Source: Bacteroidales bacterium (GTDB lineage: Bacteria > Bacteroidota > Bacteroidia > Bacteroidales > Muribaculaceae). Taken from it: a stretch of 64,000 bases of DNA. A model generated the notes under the pieces. The model ran no database searches. It was not told the origin of the DNA and saw only the letters and a list, made by a program, of their open reading frames with translations. Positions 18,303 through 27,286 of this stretch are shown here, piece after piece. Made by a program: the position numbers and the translations under genes. The DNA lies in NCBI GenBank assembly GCA_004552485.1, contig SFOH01000004.1, positions 55,595 through 119,594 on the forward strand, read 5' to 3'. The stretch's first letter is position 1; each line of letters begins with the position of its first letter.

Positions 18303-18310
18303 CAAATATA
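18303..18310 (-). promoter_or_regulatory. -7 box for dnaG (near-leaderless)
   Basis: TATATTTG on the minus strand. Its last G is nine bases from the A of the dnaG start codon, which implies a leader of only a few bases. Confidence 0.55.
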
Positions 18311-18345
18311 CACAATTTTTCGCTTTTTCTGCGCCCAAAAATGTG

Positions 18346-18353
18346 TATCTTTG
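18346..18353 (+). promoter_or_regulatory. -7 box for the metallophosphoesterase gene
   Basis: TATCTTTG on the plus strand, back to back with the dnaG promoter. The start codon lies about 45 bases downstream. Confidence 0.5.
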
Positions 18354-18398
18354 CAAAAAGGAAATTTGACCTTAACGTAATCCTTCTAAAAATCTATA

Positions 18399-20243
18399 AT
18401 GAGTATGAACTTTATGAAGAGAATGACGCTGCTGGCGGCGGCCGTGGCGATGTGCGTGGCCGGTGCGTCGGCGCAGAAGATCGCGGTGCTCAGCGATGTG
18501 CATGTGACGCCCGGCAACGCCAACGAGCAGGCGCTCAAAGACGCGGTGCAAGAGATTAACGGCGGCGACTATGACCTGGTGGTCGTGGACGGCGACCTTA
18601 GCAACGAGGGCTCGGACGCGGAGCTGGCCAATGTCAGCGCCATTCTGCGCGGCATCACGCATCCGCTGTTCGTGCTGCCCGGCAACCATGAGAACAACTG
18701 GAGTCAGAGCGCGACAAAGACGTTTATCGACACGTTCGGCAACGACCGTTTTGTGACCGAGGCGGACTCGCTGGTCATCATCGGCATCAACTGCGGCCCG
18801 TTCATGAAGATGGGCGACGGCCACATCAAGCAGGAGGACCTGCACTGGCTGCGGCGCACGCTCGAGGAGCGCGCCACGCCGGGCAAGCGCGTGCTCTCGT
18901 TCAACCACTATCCCATCCGCGAGAACGACCTGGACAACTGGCGCGACTATGCGTCGATTCTGCTCGACTTCCCGGTGATAGGCCATGTGAACGGCCATTA
19001 TCACTCGTTCCAACAGTACAACATCGGCTCGATTCCGGCGGTGATGGTGCGCGCCCTCGACATGCGCGACGGCCGTCCGGGCTACTCCATCGTGGAGGTT
19101 ACGCCGGAGTGGACGTACGTGTATAATAAGGTGACGGGCGAGAAGGCCGTGCCAATGTTCGCCTTCGCCAACAAGACGGAGCACAAGCCTCTGAAGGCGG
19201 CCGGAGACACGGCATGGAAGCAGCCCGAGGGATTCGAAATCACGCGCGTGTGGGCCGACAGCGCTTCGGTGTTCACGCGTCTGGGCTTCGACAAGGAGAA
19301 TGTCTACTTCGGCACGTCGCTGGGTCAGGCCCGCGCCGTGAACAAGGCCTCCGGGAACCTCGTGTGGAGCACGCCGACGGGAGCCTCGCTCTTCTCGCGT
19401 CCCGTGGTGACCGCCCCCGGCCGCGTGGCCGTCCCCTACTCCGGCGGCATCATGATGCTCGGCACGCGCGACGGCAAGGTCGTCAAAGACTGGAAGAGCA
19501 AGCAGGGGCCGTATGTGGCCGACGGCGTGCTCTCGGCCGACGGCAAGGCATACCTGCAGGGCGGATACAAGCGCTTCGAACGCCGCGACCCGCGCTCAGG
19601 AAAGCTGGTGTGGAGCTATGACTCGCTCAACAACTATGCCCAGGCCGCGCCCGTCGTGGACGGCAACGAGGTCTTCTTCGGCGCCTGGGACACGTATCTG
19701 CGCTCGGTCGACCTTAAGAGCGGCCGGCTCAACTGGAAGTGGAACAACGGCAAGAGCGCCAATATGCTCGGCCCGGGCAATGTGGTGCCGGTGGTGACCG
19801 CCGACAGGGTGATCATCGTGGCGCCCGACCGCTATATGACGGCCCTCGACCGCAAGACGGGCAAGCAACTGTGGCGCAACAACGCCCACCGTTATCGCGA
19901 GGCGCTGGGTGTCAGCGAAGACGGCACGCGCGCTTATGCCAAGACCATGGACGGCGAACTGGTGGCCGTGGACACCGCGTCGCCCGACTTCCGCGAGCTG
20001 TGGACCGTGGACATGGGCCTGGGCTACGAGCACGCCCCGTGCATCGTGGTCGAGAAAGACGGCGTGGTCTATGCCGGCTCGCGACGCGGCATCGTCACCG
20101 CCGTGGACCCCGCGACGCAGAAGGTGCTGTGGAGTATTCCCGTGGGCGTTTCCGAGACAAACGGCATCGACATCGACCCCACCACCGGCGACATTTACGT
20201 CTCGCTCATCGAAGGCACCATCTACCGCATCCGCAAAATCTGA
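18399..20243 (+). CDS. Secreted metallophosphoesterase fused to a PQQ-type beta-propeller
   Basis: A 614-residue exported protein (signal peptide to about residue 25, cut after ASAQ; ATG 18414 is an alternative start). Residues 26 to about 240 are a calcineurin-like phosphoesterase with the metal-binding blocks LSDVHV, VVDGDLS, LPGNHEN and NHYP, and NGHYHS as the last histidine block. Residues from about 290 to the end are propeller blades with PQQ-like motifs (NKASGNLVWSTP, DPRSGKLVWSYDS, DRKTGKQLWRNN, DPATQKVLWSIP). The enzyme should cleave phosphate esters in the periplasm; its substrate cannot be read from sequence. It is transcribed alone, divergent from dnaG, with efp behind its own promoter. 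Confidence 0.85.
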   Translation: MSMNFMKRMTLLAAAVAMCVAGASAQKIAVLSDVHVTPGNANEQALKDAVQEINGGDYDLVVVDGDLSNEGSDAELANVSAILRGITHPLFVLPGNHENNWSQSATKTFIDTFGNDRFVTEADSLVIIGINCGPFMKMGDGHIKQEDLHWLRRTLEERATPGKRVLSFNHYPIRENDLDNWRDYASILLDFPVIGHVNGHYHSFQQYNIGSIPAVMVRALDMRDGRPGYSIVEVTPEWTYVYNKVTGEKAVPMFAFANKTEHKPLKAAGDTAWKQPEGFEITRVWADSASVFTRLGFDKENVYFGTSLGQARAVNKASGNLVWSTPTGASLFSRPVVTAPGRVAVPYSGGIMMLGTRDGKVVKDWKSKQGPYVADGVLSADGKAYLQGGYKRFERRDPRSGKLVWSYDSLNNYAQAAPVVDGNEVFFGAWDTYLRSVDLKSGRLNWKWNNGKSANMLGPGNVVPVVTADRVIIVAPDRYMTALDRKTGKQLWRNNAHRYREALGVSEDGTRAYAKTMDGELVAVDTASPDFRELWTVDMGLGYEHAPCIVVEKDGVVYAGSRRGIVTAVDPATQKVLWSIPVGVSETNGIDIDPTTGDIYVSLIEGTIYRIRKI

Positions 20244-20261
20244 CGGCCGCGGCGCCAAAAA

Positions 20262-20293
20262 TTTGCGGAAGTCAGAAAAAATTGCTAACTTCG
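20262..20293 (+). promoter_or_regulatory. Promoter for efp
   Basis: TTTG at 20262-20265, 20-base spacer, TAACTTCG at 20286-20293, one base off the TAnnTTTG consensus. The leader is about 90 bases. Confidence 0.55.
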
Positions 20294-20387
20294 CGGTCGC
20301 AAAACAGTTAACCGCGTTTCGCATCGGCCGTCGCTCCCCCGCGCGGCATCCTAAAGAATATTCAAAATACAATAATACAACACAGTT

Positions 20388-20951
20388 ATGATTAACGCTC
20401 AGGACATCAAAAACGGCACCTGCATCCGCATGGACAACCGTCTCTATTTCTGCGTGGAGTTCCTCCATGTAAAACCCGGCAAGGGCAACACTTTCATGCG
20501 CACCAAACTCAAAGACGTTGTGGACGGCCGCGTTATCGAGCGCCGCTTCAACATCGGTGAGAAACTCGAAGACGTTCGCGTGGAGCGCCGCCCCTACCAG
20601 TACCTCTACGCCGAAGGCGGTGACGACATCTTCATGAACAACGAAACCTACGAGCAGATTCCCATCAACAAGGAACTCGTGACCGGCGCCGCTTTCATGA
20701 AAGAAGGCGACATCGTGGAAGTTGTCAGCGACGCTTCGACCGACACAGTCCTCTACGCCGAGATGCCCACCAAGGTGACCCTCGAAATCACCTACACCGA
20801 GCCCGGCATCAAGGGCGACACCGCCACCAACACCCTCAAACCCGCCACTGTTGAGACCGGCGCCACAGTTCGCGTGCCCCTCTTCGTCAACACCGGCGAC
20901 AAGATTGAGGTCGACACCCGCGACGGCAGCTACGTAAAGCGCGTCCAGTAA
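20388..20951 (+). CDS. efp: Translation elongation factor P
   Basis: A 187-residue protein of normal EF-P length that helps ribosomes stalled at proline runs. The KOW-like N-terminal domain carries the loop HVKPGKGNTF, in which Lys32 takes the place of the modified lysine of other EF-Ps. The middle OB domain and the C-terminal OB domain (PLFVNTGDKIEVDTRDGSYVKR) are complete. Which lysine modification is used cannot be told here, as no epmA, epmB or ymfI-like gene lies in the window. Transcribed alone, followed by a strong hairpin. Confidence 0.97.
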   Translation: MINAQDIKNGTCIRMDNRLYFCVEFLHVKPGKGNTFMRTKLKDVVDGRVIERRFNIGEKLEDVRVERRPYQYLYAEGGDDIFMNNETYEQIPINKELVTGAAFMKEGDIVEVVSDASTDTVLYAEMPTKVTLEITYTEPGIKGDTATNTLKPATVETGATVRVPLFVNTGDKIEVDTRDGSYVKRVQ

Positions 20952-20981
20952 TCCCCGCCGACTTTTCGCCCCGCGAAACAA

Positions 20982-21025
20982 CGCTGACGGCAGCCTCCGG
21001 ACTTTTCCGGGGACTGCCGTCAGCG
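20982..21025 (+). terminator. Hairpin terminator after efp
   Basis: CGCTGACGGCAG at 20982-20993 pairs with CTGCCGTCAGCG at 21014-21025, a perfect 12-bp stem. The T-rich tail is weak. It may serve both efp and the convergent gene that ends at 21049. Confidence 0.7.
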
Positions 21026-21048
21026 CTGTTATATAGCCCGGCGTCCGA

Positions 21049-22611
21049 TTACTGCTCGATGAGCCAGGCGGTGAGGTGGCGGGTGGCGGTGGAGAAGTTG
21101 ACGCCGATTTTGACAATGGTGCGGGCGTCGGCGCGGAAGGGATATTCGTAGTGCTTGGAGTTGATTTGGGCCAAGGCGGCCTCGGGCGTGGAATCGCGCT
21201 TCAGTTCGATGATGTAGACGTATCTGGGCGTGCGGATGAGCACGTCGATGCGTCCGTCGGAGGTGTGGTATTCCGTCTGCACATCGAAGCCCAACATCGT
21301 GAAGATGACATAGAGATTGTTCTCGAAGAAAATCTCCGACTTCGTGCCCGTCAGCTCATACGACACGCCGGCCAACAGCGTCTGCAACCCCTTCAGAAAT
21401 CCCTCCGCATTGCCCTCTCGCAACATCCGCGCCGAGTTGCGGATAAACGAGCGCGACCGCGTTTCGTTCAGGCCTGTGCACAAGGGCATCAGTCCGCGGA
21501 AAAGCCCGCGACCCACCTCGCGATTGGGTATGCCCAACTTGTAGTCGCCGGTCTCCGGGTCATAGCCTTTCAGGGTGAGGTAACCCGTCTGGAACAGCAT
21601 GGGCACCGGGTCATCGGTATAGGAGTCAATCGAAGAAAGCGAGGTCAAATCTGTTTCTGTGCTCAGATATTCGCGCAGGTCTATCCCGTTATGAAGAATA
21701 GATTTTAGCAGGAACGTGGGCGTGCCCGTTGCAAACCAAAAATCATAGATATTGGACTCTTGGAGGGCGCTGAGTAGGCTGAACGGGTTGTAGATGTCGG
21801 GGCAGTTGCGGGTGAAGTGATAGCCGTCGTAGTTGGATTTCAGATTTTGGACAGCCTCGTCATAGCTTACGCCGGTTTTGTTAGCGAGAGCCTGAATGCC
21901 CGCACGACAGTTGTCAAGCATCTCCTGCTCAGTGATACCGCAGACAGCCGCATATTGCTCGCTGAATGAGATGTCTCTGAGATTGTTTAGGTCGGAGAAA
22001 ATGCTGAGGCGGGAGAAGCGGCTTACTCCCGTGAGAATCGCCAGGCGTATATATCGGTCGCAACCCTTAAGGTTGGCGTAGATAGGCTTAAGGATATTAC
22101 GAAATTCTTCCTTCTGAGCCTCATTATCAATATGCGAGACAAGCGGTTTGTCGTATTCGTCGACGAGAATAACGACTCCTTTGCCGGTACGCTGGTAGGC
22201 TGCGGTGATGATGTTCTTGAATCGGACCGAAAGCGATGGTGAGATAAATTCCACACCAAATTCTTGCTCCCACACTGCGAACTGATTGTCTAATGCATTC
22301 TTGAACTCAGTGACATTAGCCGGGTCAGCATCCACAAGATTGAGATGGAGCACAGGCGACGGCTCCCAGTCGTAGTCATAATTGGAGATAGCGAGCCCCT
22401 CAAAGAGCTCGCGTTTGCCCCGGAAGAAAGCCTCGGCCGTGCTGAGAAACAGACTTTTGCCAAAGCGGCGAGGACGGCACAGCAGATAGTAGCCCGGGCG
22501 TCGCACCATACTGTGCAGAAACTCGGTCTTATCAATATATAATAATCCTTCTCTTCTTATTTTCTCAAAATCTTCAATCCCGATGGGATAATCTACTTGC
22601 TGTTCAACCAT
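21049..22611 (-). CDS. AAA-ATPase-like protein with PD-(D/E)XK nuclease domain
   Basis: A 520-residue member of the large family of anaerobe proteins that join an AAA-ATPase-like domain to a DUF1703-type nuclease domain. Residues 46-53, RPRRFGKS, form the Walker A-like loop and VDEYDKP at about 150-156 the Walker B. The C-terminal part holds GRIDVLIRTPRYVYIIELK, the PD-(D/E)XK core (Asp ... Glu-x-Lys). No signal peptide. Bacteroidales genomes often carry many copies; their role is unsettled, with suggestions ranging from mobile-element proteins to defence. It stands alone with its own TATCTTTG promoter and composition like its neighbours. Confidence 0.88.
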   Translation of the reverse strand: MVEQQVDYPIGIEDFEKIRREGLLYIDKTEFLHSMVRRPGYYLLCRPRRFGKSLFLSTAEAFFRGKRELFEGLAISNYDYDWEPSPVLHLNLVDADPANVTEFKNALDNQFAVWEQEFGVEFISPSLSVRFKNIITAAYQRTGKGVVILVDEYDKPLVSHIDNEAQKEEFRNILKPIYANLKGCDRYIRLAILTGVSRFSRLSIFSDLNNLRDISFSEQYAAVCGITEQEMLDNCRAGIQALANKTGVSYDEAVQNLKSNYDGYHFTRNCPDIYNPFSLLSALQESNIYDFWFATGTPTFLLKSILHNGIDLREYLSTETDLTSLSSIDSYTDDPVPMLFQTGYLTLKGYDPETGDYKLGIPNREVGRGLFRGLMPLCTGLNETRSRSFIRNSARMLREGNAEGFLKGLQTLLAGVSYELTGTKSEIFFENNLYVIFTMLGFDVQTEYHTSDGRIDVLIRTPRYVYIIELKRDSTPEAALAQINSKHYEYPFRADARTIVKIGVNFSTATRHLTAWLIEQ

Positions 22612-22641
22612 GGCCGTTTATCATTTAGGAGGTCTCCACGG

Positions 22642-22649
22642 CAAAGATA
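22642..22649 (-). promoter_or_regulatory. -7 box for the AAA-ATPase gene
   Basis: TATCTTTG on the minus strand, about 30 bases before the start at 22611. Confidence 0.5.
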
Positions 22650-22721
22650 CGAAATCTCAGCCATATATGCAAACGCGCAGCGTTTGGCCGGCGGCCTGCG
22701 CAAAAATTTTTACGGCGAAGT

Positions 22722-22748
22722 GTAACTTTTGGGAAGTCGCTGCGTCTA
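22722..22748 (+). promoter_or_regulatory. ECF-type promoter before the sigma factor gene
   Basis: GTAAC at 22722-22726, a 16-base spacer and CGTCTA at 22743-22748 match the usual -35 (AAC core) and -10 (CGTC) elements of ECF sigma factors. No TAnnTTTG box is at that position. The start codon follows about 35 bases later, so self-activation is likely. Confidence 0.65.
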
Positions 22749-22783
22749 ACCCTATAAACAATTAAACAAATCTATTGAAGGCA

Positions 22784-23287
22784 ATGGCCGCAAAGGCAGA
22801 CAAGGAAAAGCGATTTATGGACGTGCTCAGTCAGTTTGACGGGGTCGTGCGCCGTGTCTGCTTCATGTATGCCGGCCCGGAATACCTTTTCGACGACCTC
22901 TACCAGGAGACGATGGCCAACCTCTGGCGCAGCCTCGACACTTTCCGCGGCGACTCCGGGCTCTCCACCTGGATTTATCGCGTGACGGTCAACACGTGCA
23001 TCTCCTGGATACGCACCAACCGCCGCCATGCCGGCCACGCCGACCTCGACGAGGCCGTGCAGCTGGTGGCCGGCGACGATGCCGACGACCGCGCCTTCAT
23101 GCGCACCATGTACCGCCTCATCTCGCGCCTTGACCCCCTGGACAAGGCCATCGTGATGATGCAGCTTGACGAGAAGAGTTATGACGAGATAGCCGCCGTG
23201 ACCGGCCTGACGCGCAACAATGTGGCTGTGCGTCTGCACCGCGCCAAGGAGCGTCTCAGAACCATGACAAAAGAACTTGAATCATGA
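22784..23287 (+). CDS. ECF-family RNA polymerase sigma factor
   Basis: ATG 22784 is chosen over the TTG nine bases before it. The 167-residue protein has the sigma-2 region (YLFDDLYQETMANLWRSLDTFRGDSGLSTWIYRVTVNTCISWIRTN) and a sigma-4 helix-turn-helix (YDEIAAVTGLTRNNVAVRLHRAKERL). Such factors redirect polymerase to a small stress or signal regulon. The promoter at 22722-22748 is of ECF type, which suggests autoregulation. The stop overlaps the start of the next gene by four bases (ATGA), so the membrane protein behind it is translationally coupled and is the best candidate for its regulator. Confidence 0.95.
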   Translation: MAAKADKEKRFMDVLSQFDGVVRRVCFMYAGPEYLFDDLYQETMANLWRSLDTFRGDSGLSTWIYRVTVNTCISWIRTNRRHAGHADLDEAVQLVAGDDADDRAFMRTMYRLISRLDPLDKAIVMMQLDEKSYDEIAAVTGLTRNNVAVRLHRAKERLRTMTKELES

Positions 23288-23859
23288 TGAAAGAAGAAGA
23301 AAATAACATAGCCGACCGCGACCTGCAGAGCCTGCACGCACGCTGGAAGAAGATGGGGAACGCCTCGGCGGGTCCCTCTCCCGACGCCGCACGCCGCGCC
23401 GCCGCGCGCCTCACCGAGCCGGCCCGACTCCAGCGCGCCTACCTGCGCCTGGCCGTCATGGGTCTGTGCTTCCCACTCCTGTCGATGGCTTTCCGTTCCA
23501 TCGAAGGAGCGGAATGGATCATACCCGTCTACAGCCTCTACGGCCTGGTCATGGCCGCCATCCTTTTTTACTTTGCTCACCGTGTCCGCGGCATCCGCTA
23601 CGTCGACCTCCCAGTTATGGAAGCCGTGGAGAGCATCTCGCGCCTACACCGCCTGCACCGCACCGTCCGCGCCATCAGCATGACTTGCGCGATGGTCATC
23701 GTCGCCTTCATCCTCTACTACCTGTGGCTGAGCGGCGACAGCGCACTCTTTTGGGGCGGAGTATCCGGCGGCATCGTCGGCCTGATCATCGGCCTGCGCG
23801 TACGCCGGCGCATGAACCAGCGCTACCGCGCCTGGCGCGCTTCGTTCCGACCGGAATAA
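23284..23859 (+). CDS. Membrane protein coupled to the sigma factor, putative anti-sigma factor
   Basis: A 191-residue protein with a cytoplasmic N-terminal stretch of about 55 residues, then four hydrophobic segments near residues 58-75, 81-100, 131-150 and 155-172, and a basic C-terminal tail (RVRRRMNQRYRAWRASF). There is no zinc-binding HxxxCxxC motif as in classical ZAS anti-sigma factors. In Bacteroidetes such short membrane proteins often follow ECF genes. The four-base overlap and the soluble N-terminus make an anti-sigma role likely, but this is from context only. Confidence 0.75.
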   Translation: MMKEEENNIADRDLQSLHARWKKMGNASAGPSPDAARRAAARLTEPARLQRAYLRLAVMGLCFPLLSMAFRSIEGAEWIIPVYSLYGLVMAAILFYFAHRVRGIRYVDLPVMEAVESISRLHRLHRTVRAISMTCAMVIVAFILYYLWLSGDSALFWGGVSGGIVGLIIGLRVRRRMNQRYRAWRASFRPE

Positions 23860-23891
23860 AACCGCCGCCGCCCTTTTAGTTAAACTCACTT

Positions 23892-23919
23892 AAAGCGCTT
23901 TGTCATAAGCGCTTTTTTT
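23892..23919 (+). terminator. Terminator of the sigma factor operon
   Basis: AAAGCGC at 23892-23898 pairs with GCGCTTT at 23909-23915, followed by more T. Confidence 0.8.
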
Positions 23920-23921
23920 CG

Positions 23922-23929
23922 TACCTTTG
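23922..23929 (+). promoter_or_regulatory. -7 box for the M3 peptidase gene
   Basis: TACCTTTG, starting three bases after the T-run of the preceding terminator and about 50 bases before the ATG at 23983. Confidence 0.55.
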
Positions 23930-23982
23930 TAATCCACAAGCGATTTTACATAACAACTCATTATCACTAAATTTCCCATTCA

Positions 23983-26073
23983 ATGAGAAAATTTATTTTA
24001 CCATTAATAGCATCATTAGCAATTATGGCCAACGCACAGGACAATCCCTTCTTCAAGCCCTGGAACACTCCCCACGGCACCGCGCCTTTCACCGAAATCA
24101 AGAACGAGCACTACAAACCCGCCGTTCAGCACGGCATTGAGCTCGCCAACAAAGAGATAAACGCCATCACCTCCAACCCCGCCGCTCCCGACTTCAAGAA
24201 CACCATCGTGGCCCTTGAGAAGACGGGCGCCGACCTCGACCGCGTGCTCGGCGTTTACTTCGCCCTGCTCTCCGCCGACGCCTCCGAGGCCATGCTCGCC
24301 GAGAGCATGGAGCTGTCGCAGCTGCTCTCCGAGTACTCCACCTCCATCATCCTCAACCAGGACCTATGGAAGCGCGTCAAGTCGGTCTATGACAACCGCG
24401 CATCGCTGAACCTCGCTCCCGAGGATTCCATGCTCCTGCAGAAGACCTACGACTCCTTCGCCCAGTCCGGAGCAACCCTCGAGGGCGCCGACCGCGACGA
24501 GTTCCGCCGCCTCAGCAGCCAGCTCTCGGCCCTCACCACCCGGTTCGGCCAGAACGTGAAGAAAGAGTTGCCCACACATAACCTCATCCTCACCGCCGAC
24601 CAGCTCTCAGGCCTCCCTCAGAGCCAGATTGACGCCGCCGCCCTCGCCGCCAAAAACGCCGGCAAGGAAGGCAGCTACCTCTTCACCCTGGAGGCTCCCG
24701 TCTACATGGCCTTTATGAAATATGCCGACGACCGCGCACTCCGCGAAAAGATGTGGCGTATGTACACCGGCCGCAACATCACCGGCGAATACTCCAACAT
24801 CGAAGTCCTCAAAAACATCGCCGACACGCGCCGACGCATCGCCAACCTCCTCGGCAAGAAGACCTACGCCGAATACTCGCTCGTGAACACCATGGCCCAG
24901 AACCCCGAGAACGTCTACAAGCTCCTCAACCAGCTGCGCGACGCCTACGCTCCCGCCAAGGACGCCGAGATGGCCGCCCTCACCGCCTTCGCCTCCGAGC
25001 AGACCGGCGCTCCCTTCACCATCATGCCCTGGGACTACAGCTACTGGTCGAACAAGCACCGTGCCGCAAAATACGCCTTCGACGAAGAGGCCATGCGCCC
25101 CTATTTCGAGCTTAACAACGTCATCGGCGGCGTCTTCGGCTTGGCCACACGCCTCTACGGCCTCCACTTCAAGGAGAACCCCGGCATCCAGGTCTACCAC
25201 CCCGAGGTGAAAGCCTACGACGTCACCGACAACGACGGCAAATTCATCGGCGTCCTCTACGCCGACTTCTTCCCCCGCGCCTCCAAAAGTCCCGGCGCAT
25301 GGATGACCAACTTCAAGGAGCAGTGGCGCGACGCCGACGGCAAGGACTCGCGTCCCCACGTCTCCATCGTCATGAACTTCACAAAGCCCACCGCCGACAA
25401 ACCCTCGCTGCTCACTCCCTACGAGGTCGAGACCTTCCTCCACGAGTTCGGCCACAGCATCCACGGCCTCCTCGCCAACGGCAACTACAAGTCGCTCTCC
25501 GGCACCAACGTCTACCGCGACTTTGTCGAACTCCCCTCTCAGTTCAACGAGAACTACCTCAATGAGCGCGAATACCTCAACACCTTCGCCCGCCACTATC
25601 AGACCGGCGAGGCCATCCCCGACAGCCTCGTCAACGGCCTCATCTCCTCGGCACAGTACGGCGCCGCCTACGCCTGCATGCGCCAGCTCCTCTTCGGATT
25701 CCTCGACATGGCCTGGTACACCATCACCGAGCCCGTCGACGATGCCGTGGCCTTCGAGAACAACGCCATCAAGGACGTGCAGATTTTTGCGCCCGAGGCC
25801 AACTCCATGACCTCGCCCACCTTCAGCCACATCTTCGCCGGCGGCTACTCTGCCGGTTATTACAGCTACAAATGGGCCGAAGTGCTTGACGCCGACGCCT
25901 TCTCAGTGTTCAAACGCAACGGCATCTTTGACCCCGCCACCGCCAAATCCTTCAAGGAGAACATCCTCATGAAAGGCGGCAGCGAGAATCCCGCCGAGCT
26001 CTACCGCCGTTTCCGCGGAGGCGAGCCCACCATCGACGCTCTCCTCATCCGCGACGGCATCAAAAAACAATGA
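23983..26073 (+). CDS. dcp: M3-family peptidyl-dipeptidase
   Basis: A 696-residue zinc peptidase that removes dipeptides from C-termini. The N-terminus is a signal peptide (MRKFILPLIASLAIMANAQ), so the enzyme acts in the periplasm. The zinc motif HEFGH is at residues 487-491, and the downstream VELPSQFNEN block supplies the third ligand Glu. Length is typical of bacterial Dcp. It has its own promoter, and its stop overlaps the ATG of the next gene by four bases. Confidence 0.93.
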   Translation: MRKFILPLIASLAIMANAQDNPFFKPWNTPHGTAPFTEIKNEHYKPAVQHGIELANKEINAITSNPAAPDFKNTIVALEKTGADLDRVLGVYFALLSADASEAMLAESMELSQLLSEYSTSIILNQDLWKRVKSVYDNRASLNLAPEDSMLLQKTYDSFAQSGATLEGADRDEFRRLSSQLSALTTRFGQNVKKELPTHNLILTADQLSGLPQSQIDAAALAAKNAGKEGSYLFTLEAPVYMAFMKYADDRALREKMWRMYTGRNITGEYSNIEVLKNIADTRRRIANLLGKKTYAEYSLVNTMAQNPENVYKLLNQLRDAYAPAKDAEMAALTAFASEQTGAPFTIMPWDYSYWSNKHRAAKYAFDEEAMRPYFELNNVIGGVFGLATRLYGLHFKENPGIQVYHPEVKAYDVTDNDGKFIGVLYADFFPRASKSPGAWMTNFKEQWRDADGKDSRPHVSIVMNFTKPTADKPSLLTPYEVETFLHEFGHSIHGLLANGNYKSLSGTNVYRDFVELPSQFNENYLNEREYLNTFARHYQTGEAIPDSLVNGLISSAQYGAAYACMRQLLFGFLDMAWYTITEPVDDAVAFENNAIKDVQIFAPEANSMTSPTFSHIFAGGYSAGYYSYKWAEVLDADAFSVFKRNGIFDPATAKSFKENILMKGGSENPAELYRRFRGGEPTIDALLIRDGIKKQ

Positions 26074-26957
26074 CACCCAAAACATCCGGGCAACGCGTAC
26101 GCGTCCATGTATTGGCGCTCTTGCTCGTTGTAATCACTGCGCACATTGCCGGGGCCGAAAGCCCTGACAGTGTGCGCATTGTCATTCCACGGCCAGACCC
26201 CGTCATCACCGGCGAAGTGACCACGCCTTCCCGGCCCTTGCGGAATGACACCCTCGCCCCCGCCGGAAGCGCCGTGACCGCAGCGCCGCAGTGGTCGCCT
26301 TCAACATTCATGCTGGAGCCGGCGCCGTTGCCACCGTGGCTACACCGCATCATCATCCCCGGCATATCGCTCGTGCCCGGCGCGGCACCCGTAACCCATT
26401 GGCACGGCGGAGGCGTCTATGCCTCCGGCAGCCGCAGCAGCACCGTCGGCCTCATGGCCACAGAGGCCGGAAGACTCAACTTCACGCAGGACTTCGGGCC
26501 CCTCAACATCACCGCCTACTCCGCCGCCGTCAAGACCGGCTACTACCGCGGACTCACCACACAGTGGGGCTTCGGCGGCGCCCTGAGCTACACCTTCAGC
26601 CCCACCGTGTCCCTCACACTCTTCGGCAGCTATTACACCCGTGCCTCAGGCATCCCCAACCCCGCCATCCGCGAGGTCATGCCCGTCGGTTCTTTCGGCG
26701 GATACATAGACTGGCGCTTCGCCGGATGCTGGGGCGTGAAGGTCGGCGCCACCGCGCAACAGAGCATATTCTCCGGCCGTCATGAAGTGCGCCCCACAGT
26801 GATTCCCTATTTCCACCTCGGCCCCGGCGCCGACATCGGCGTTGACGTCGGTGGCATACTTTACGAGTTGCTTCGCTCCAACAGCCACCGCGGCCCCGTA
26901 AACCCCACCGTCGGACCCTTCAAGCCCGGCCCCCCTCCAGTGGGTCCGCGCAACTGA
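26070..26957 (+). CDS. Exported protein, probable small outer-membrane beta-barrel
   Basis: A 295-residue protein with a signal sequence (VHVLALLLVVITAHIAGAES) and a Pro-rich stretch to about residue 110. After that comes a run of alternating, aromatic-ended strands (GGALSYTFSPTVSLTLFGSYY, GGYIDWRFAGCWGVKVGATAQ, PYFHLGPGADIGVDVGG) of the kind found in outer-membrane barrels. The C-terminus is Pro/Gly-rich. I recognise no family. Four-base overlap with dcp means coupled translation; whether it serves the peptidase is unknown. Confidence 0.75.
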   Translation: MTPKTSGQRVRVHVLALLLVVITAHIAGAESPDSVRIVIPRPDPVITGEVTTPSRPLRNDTLAPAGSAVTAAPQWSPSTFMLEPAPLPPWLHRIIIPGISLVPGAAPVTHWHGGGVYASGSRSSTVGLMATEAGRLNFTQDFGPLNITAYSAAVKTGYYRGLTTQWGFGGALSYTFSPTVSLTLFGSYYTRASGIPNPAIREVMPVGSFGGYIDWRFAGCWGVKVGATAQQSIFSGRHEVRPTVIPYFHLGPGADIGVDVGGILYELLRSNSHRGPVNPTVGPFKPGPPPVGPRN

Positions 26958-27286
26958 CACTGCAGCCATAATCACCCTTGTCTCCGTCAATCGTTGACAG
27001 AGCATCTATTCCTCAATCGTTACAAAAAGAACCGCGTCGTGAGCAAAACGGCGCGGTTCTTTGTTATCAATAAAACACACATGAAACATGGGCCTCTCCG
27101 GGCGGGAACATCAGTACCCGCGGCGCATCCCTTACCCCACGTGCGAAGGATTAAAACTTGGTCGGTAAGGCTGAAACAGAAGCGGACCACCAAATTTCAG
27201 CCAAAATCAGCCAGGAGCCGGCATGATTAAAGAATGTAATCCGGTTGCGTACAATTATATAGCCTGTCATAATACTATATCAGAAT
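26958..27286. other. Intergenic stretch with one terminator
   Basis: Contains the terminator at 27026-27062. Up to 27286 I see no gene and no clear consensus promoter for the C10 peptidase, although the AT-rich stretch at 27245-27285 is the likely place. Confidence 0.5.
27026..27062 (+). terminator. Terminator after dcp and the barrel gene
   Basis: AAAGAACCGCG at 27026-27036 pairs with CGCGGTTCTTT at 27052-27062. Confidence 0.8.
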
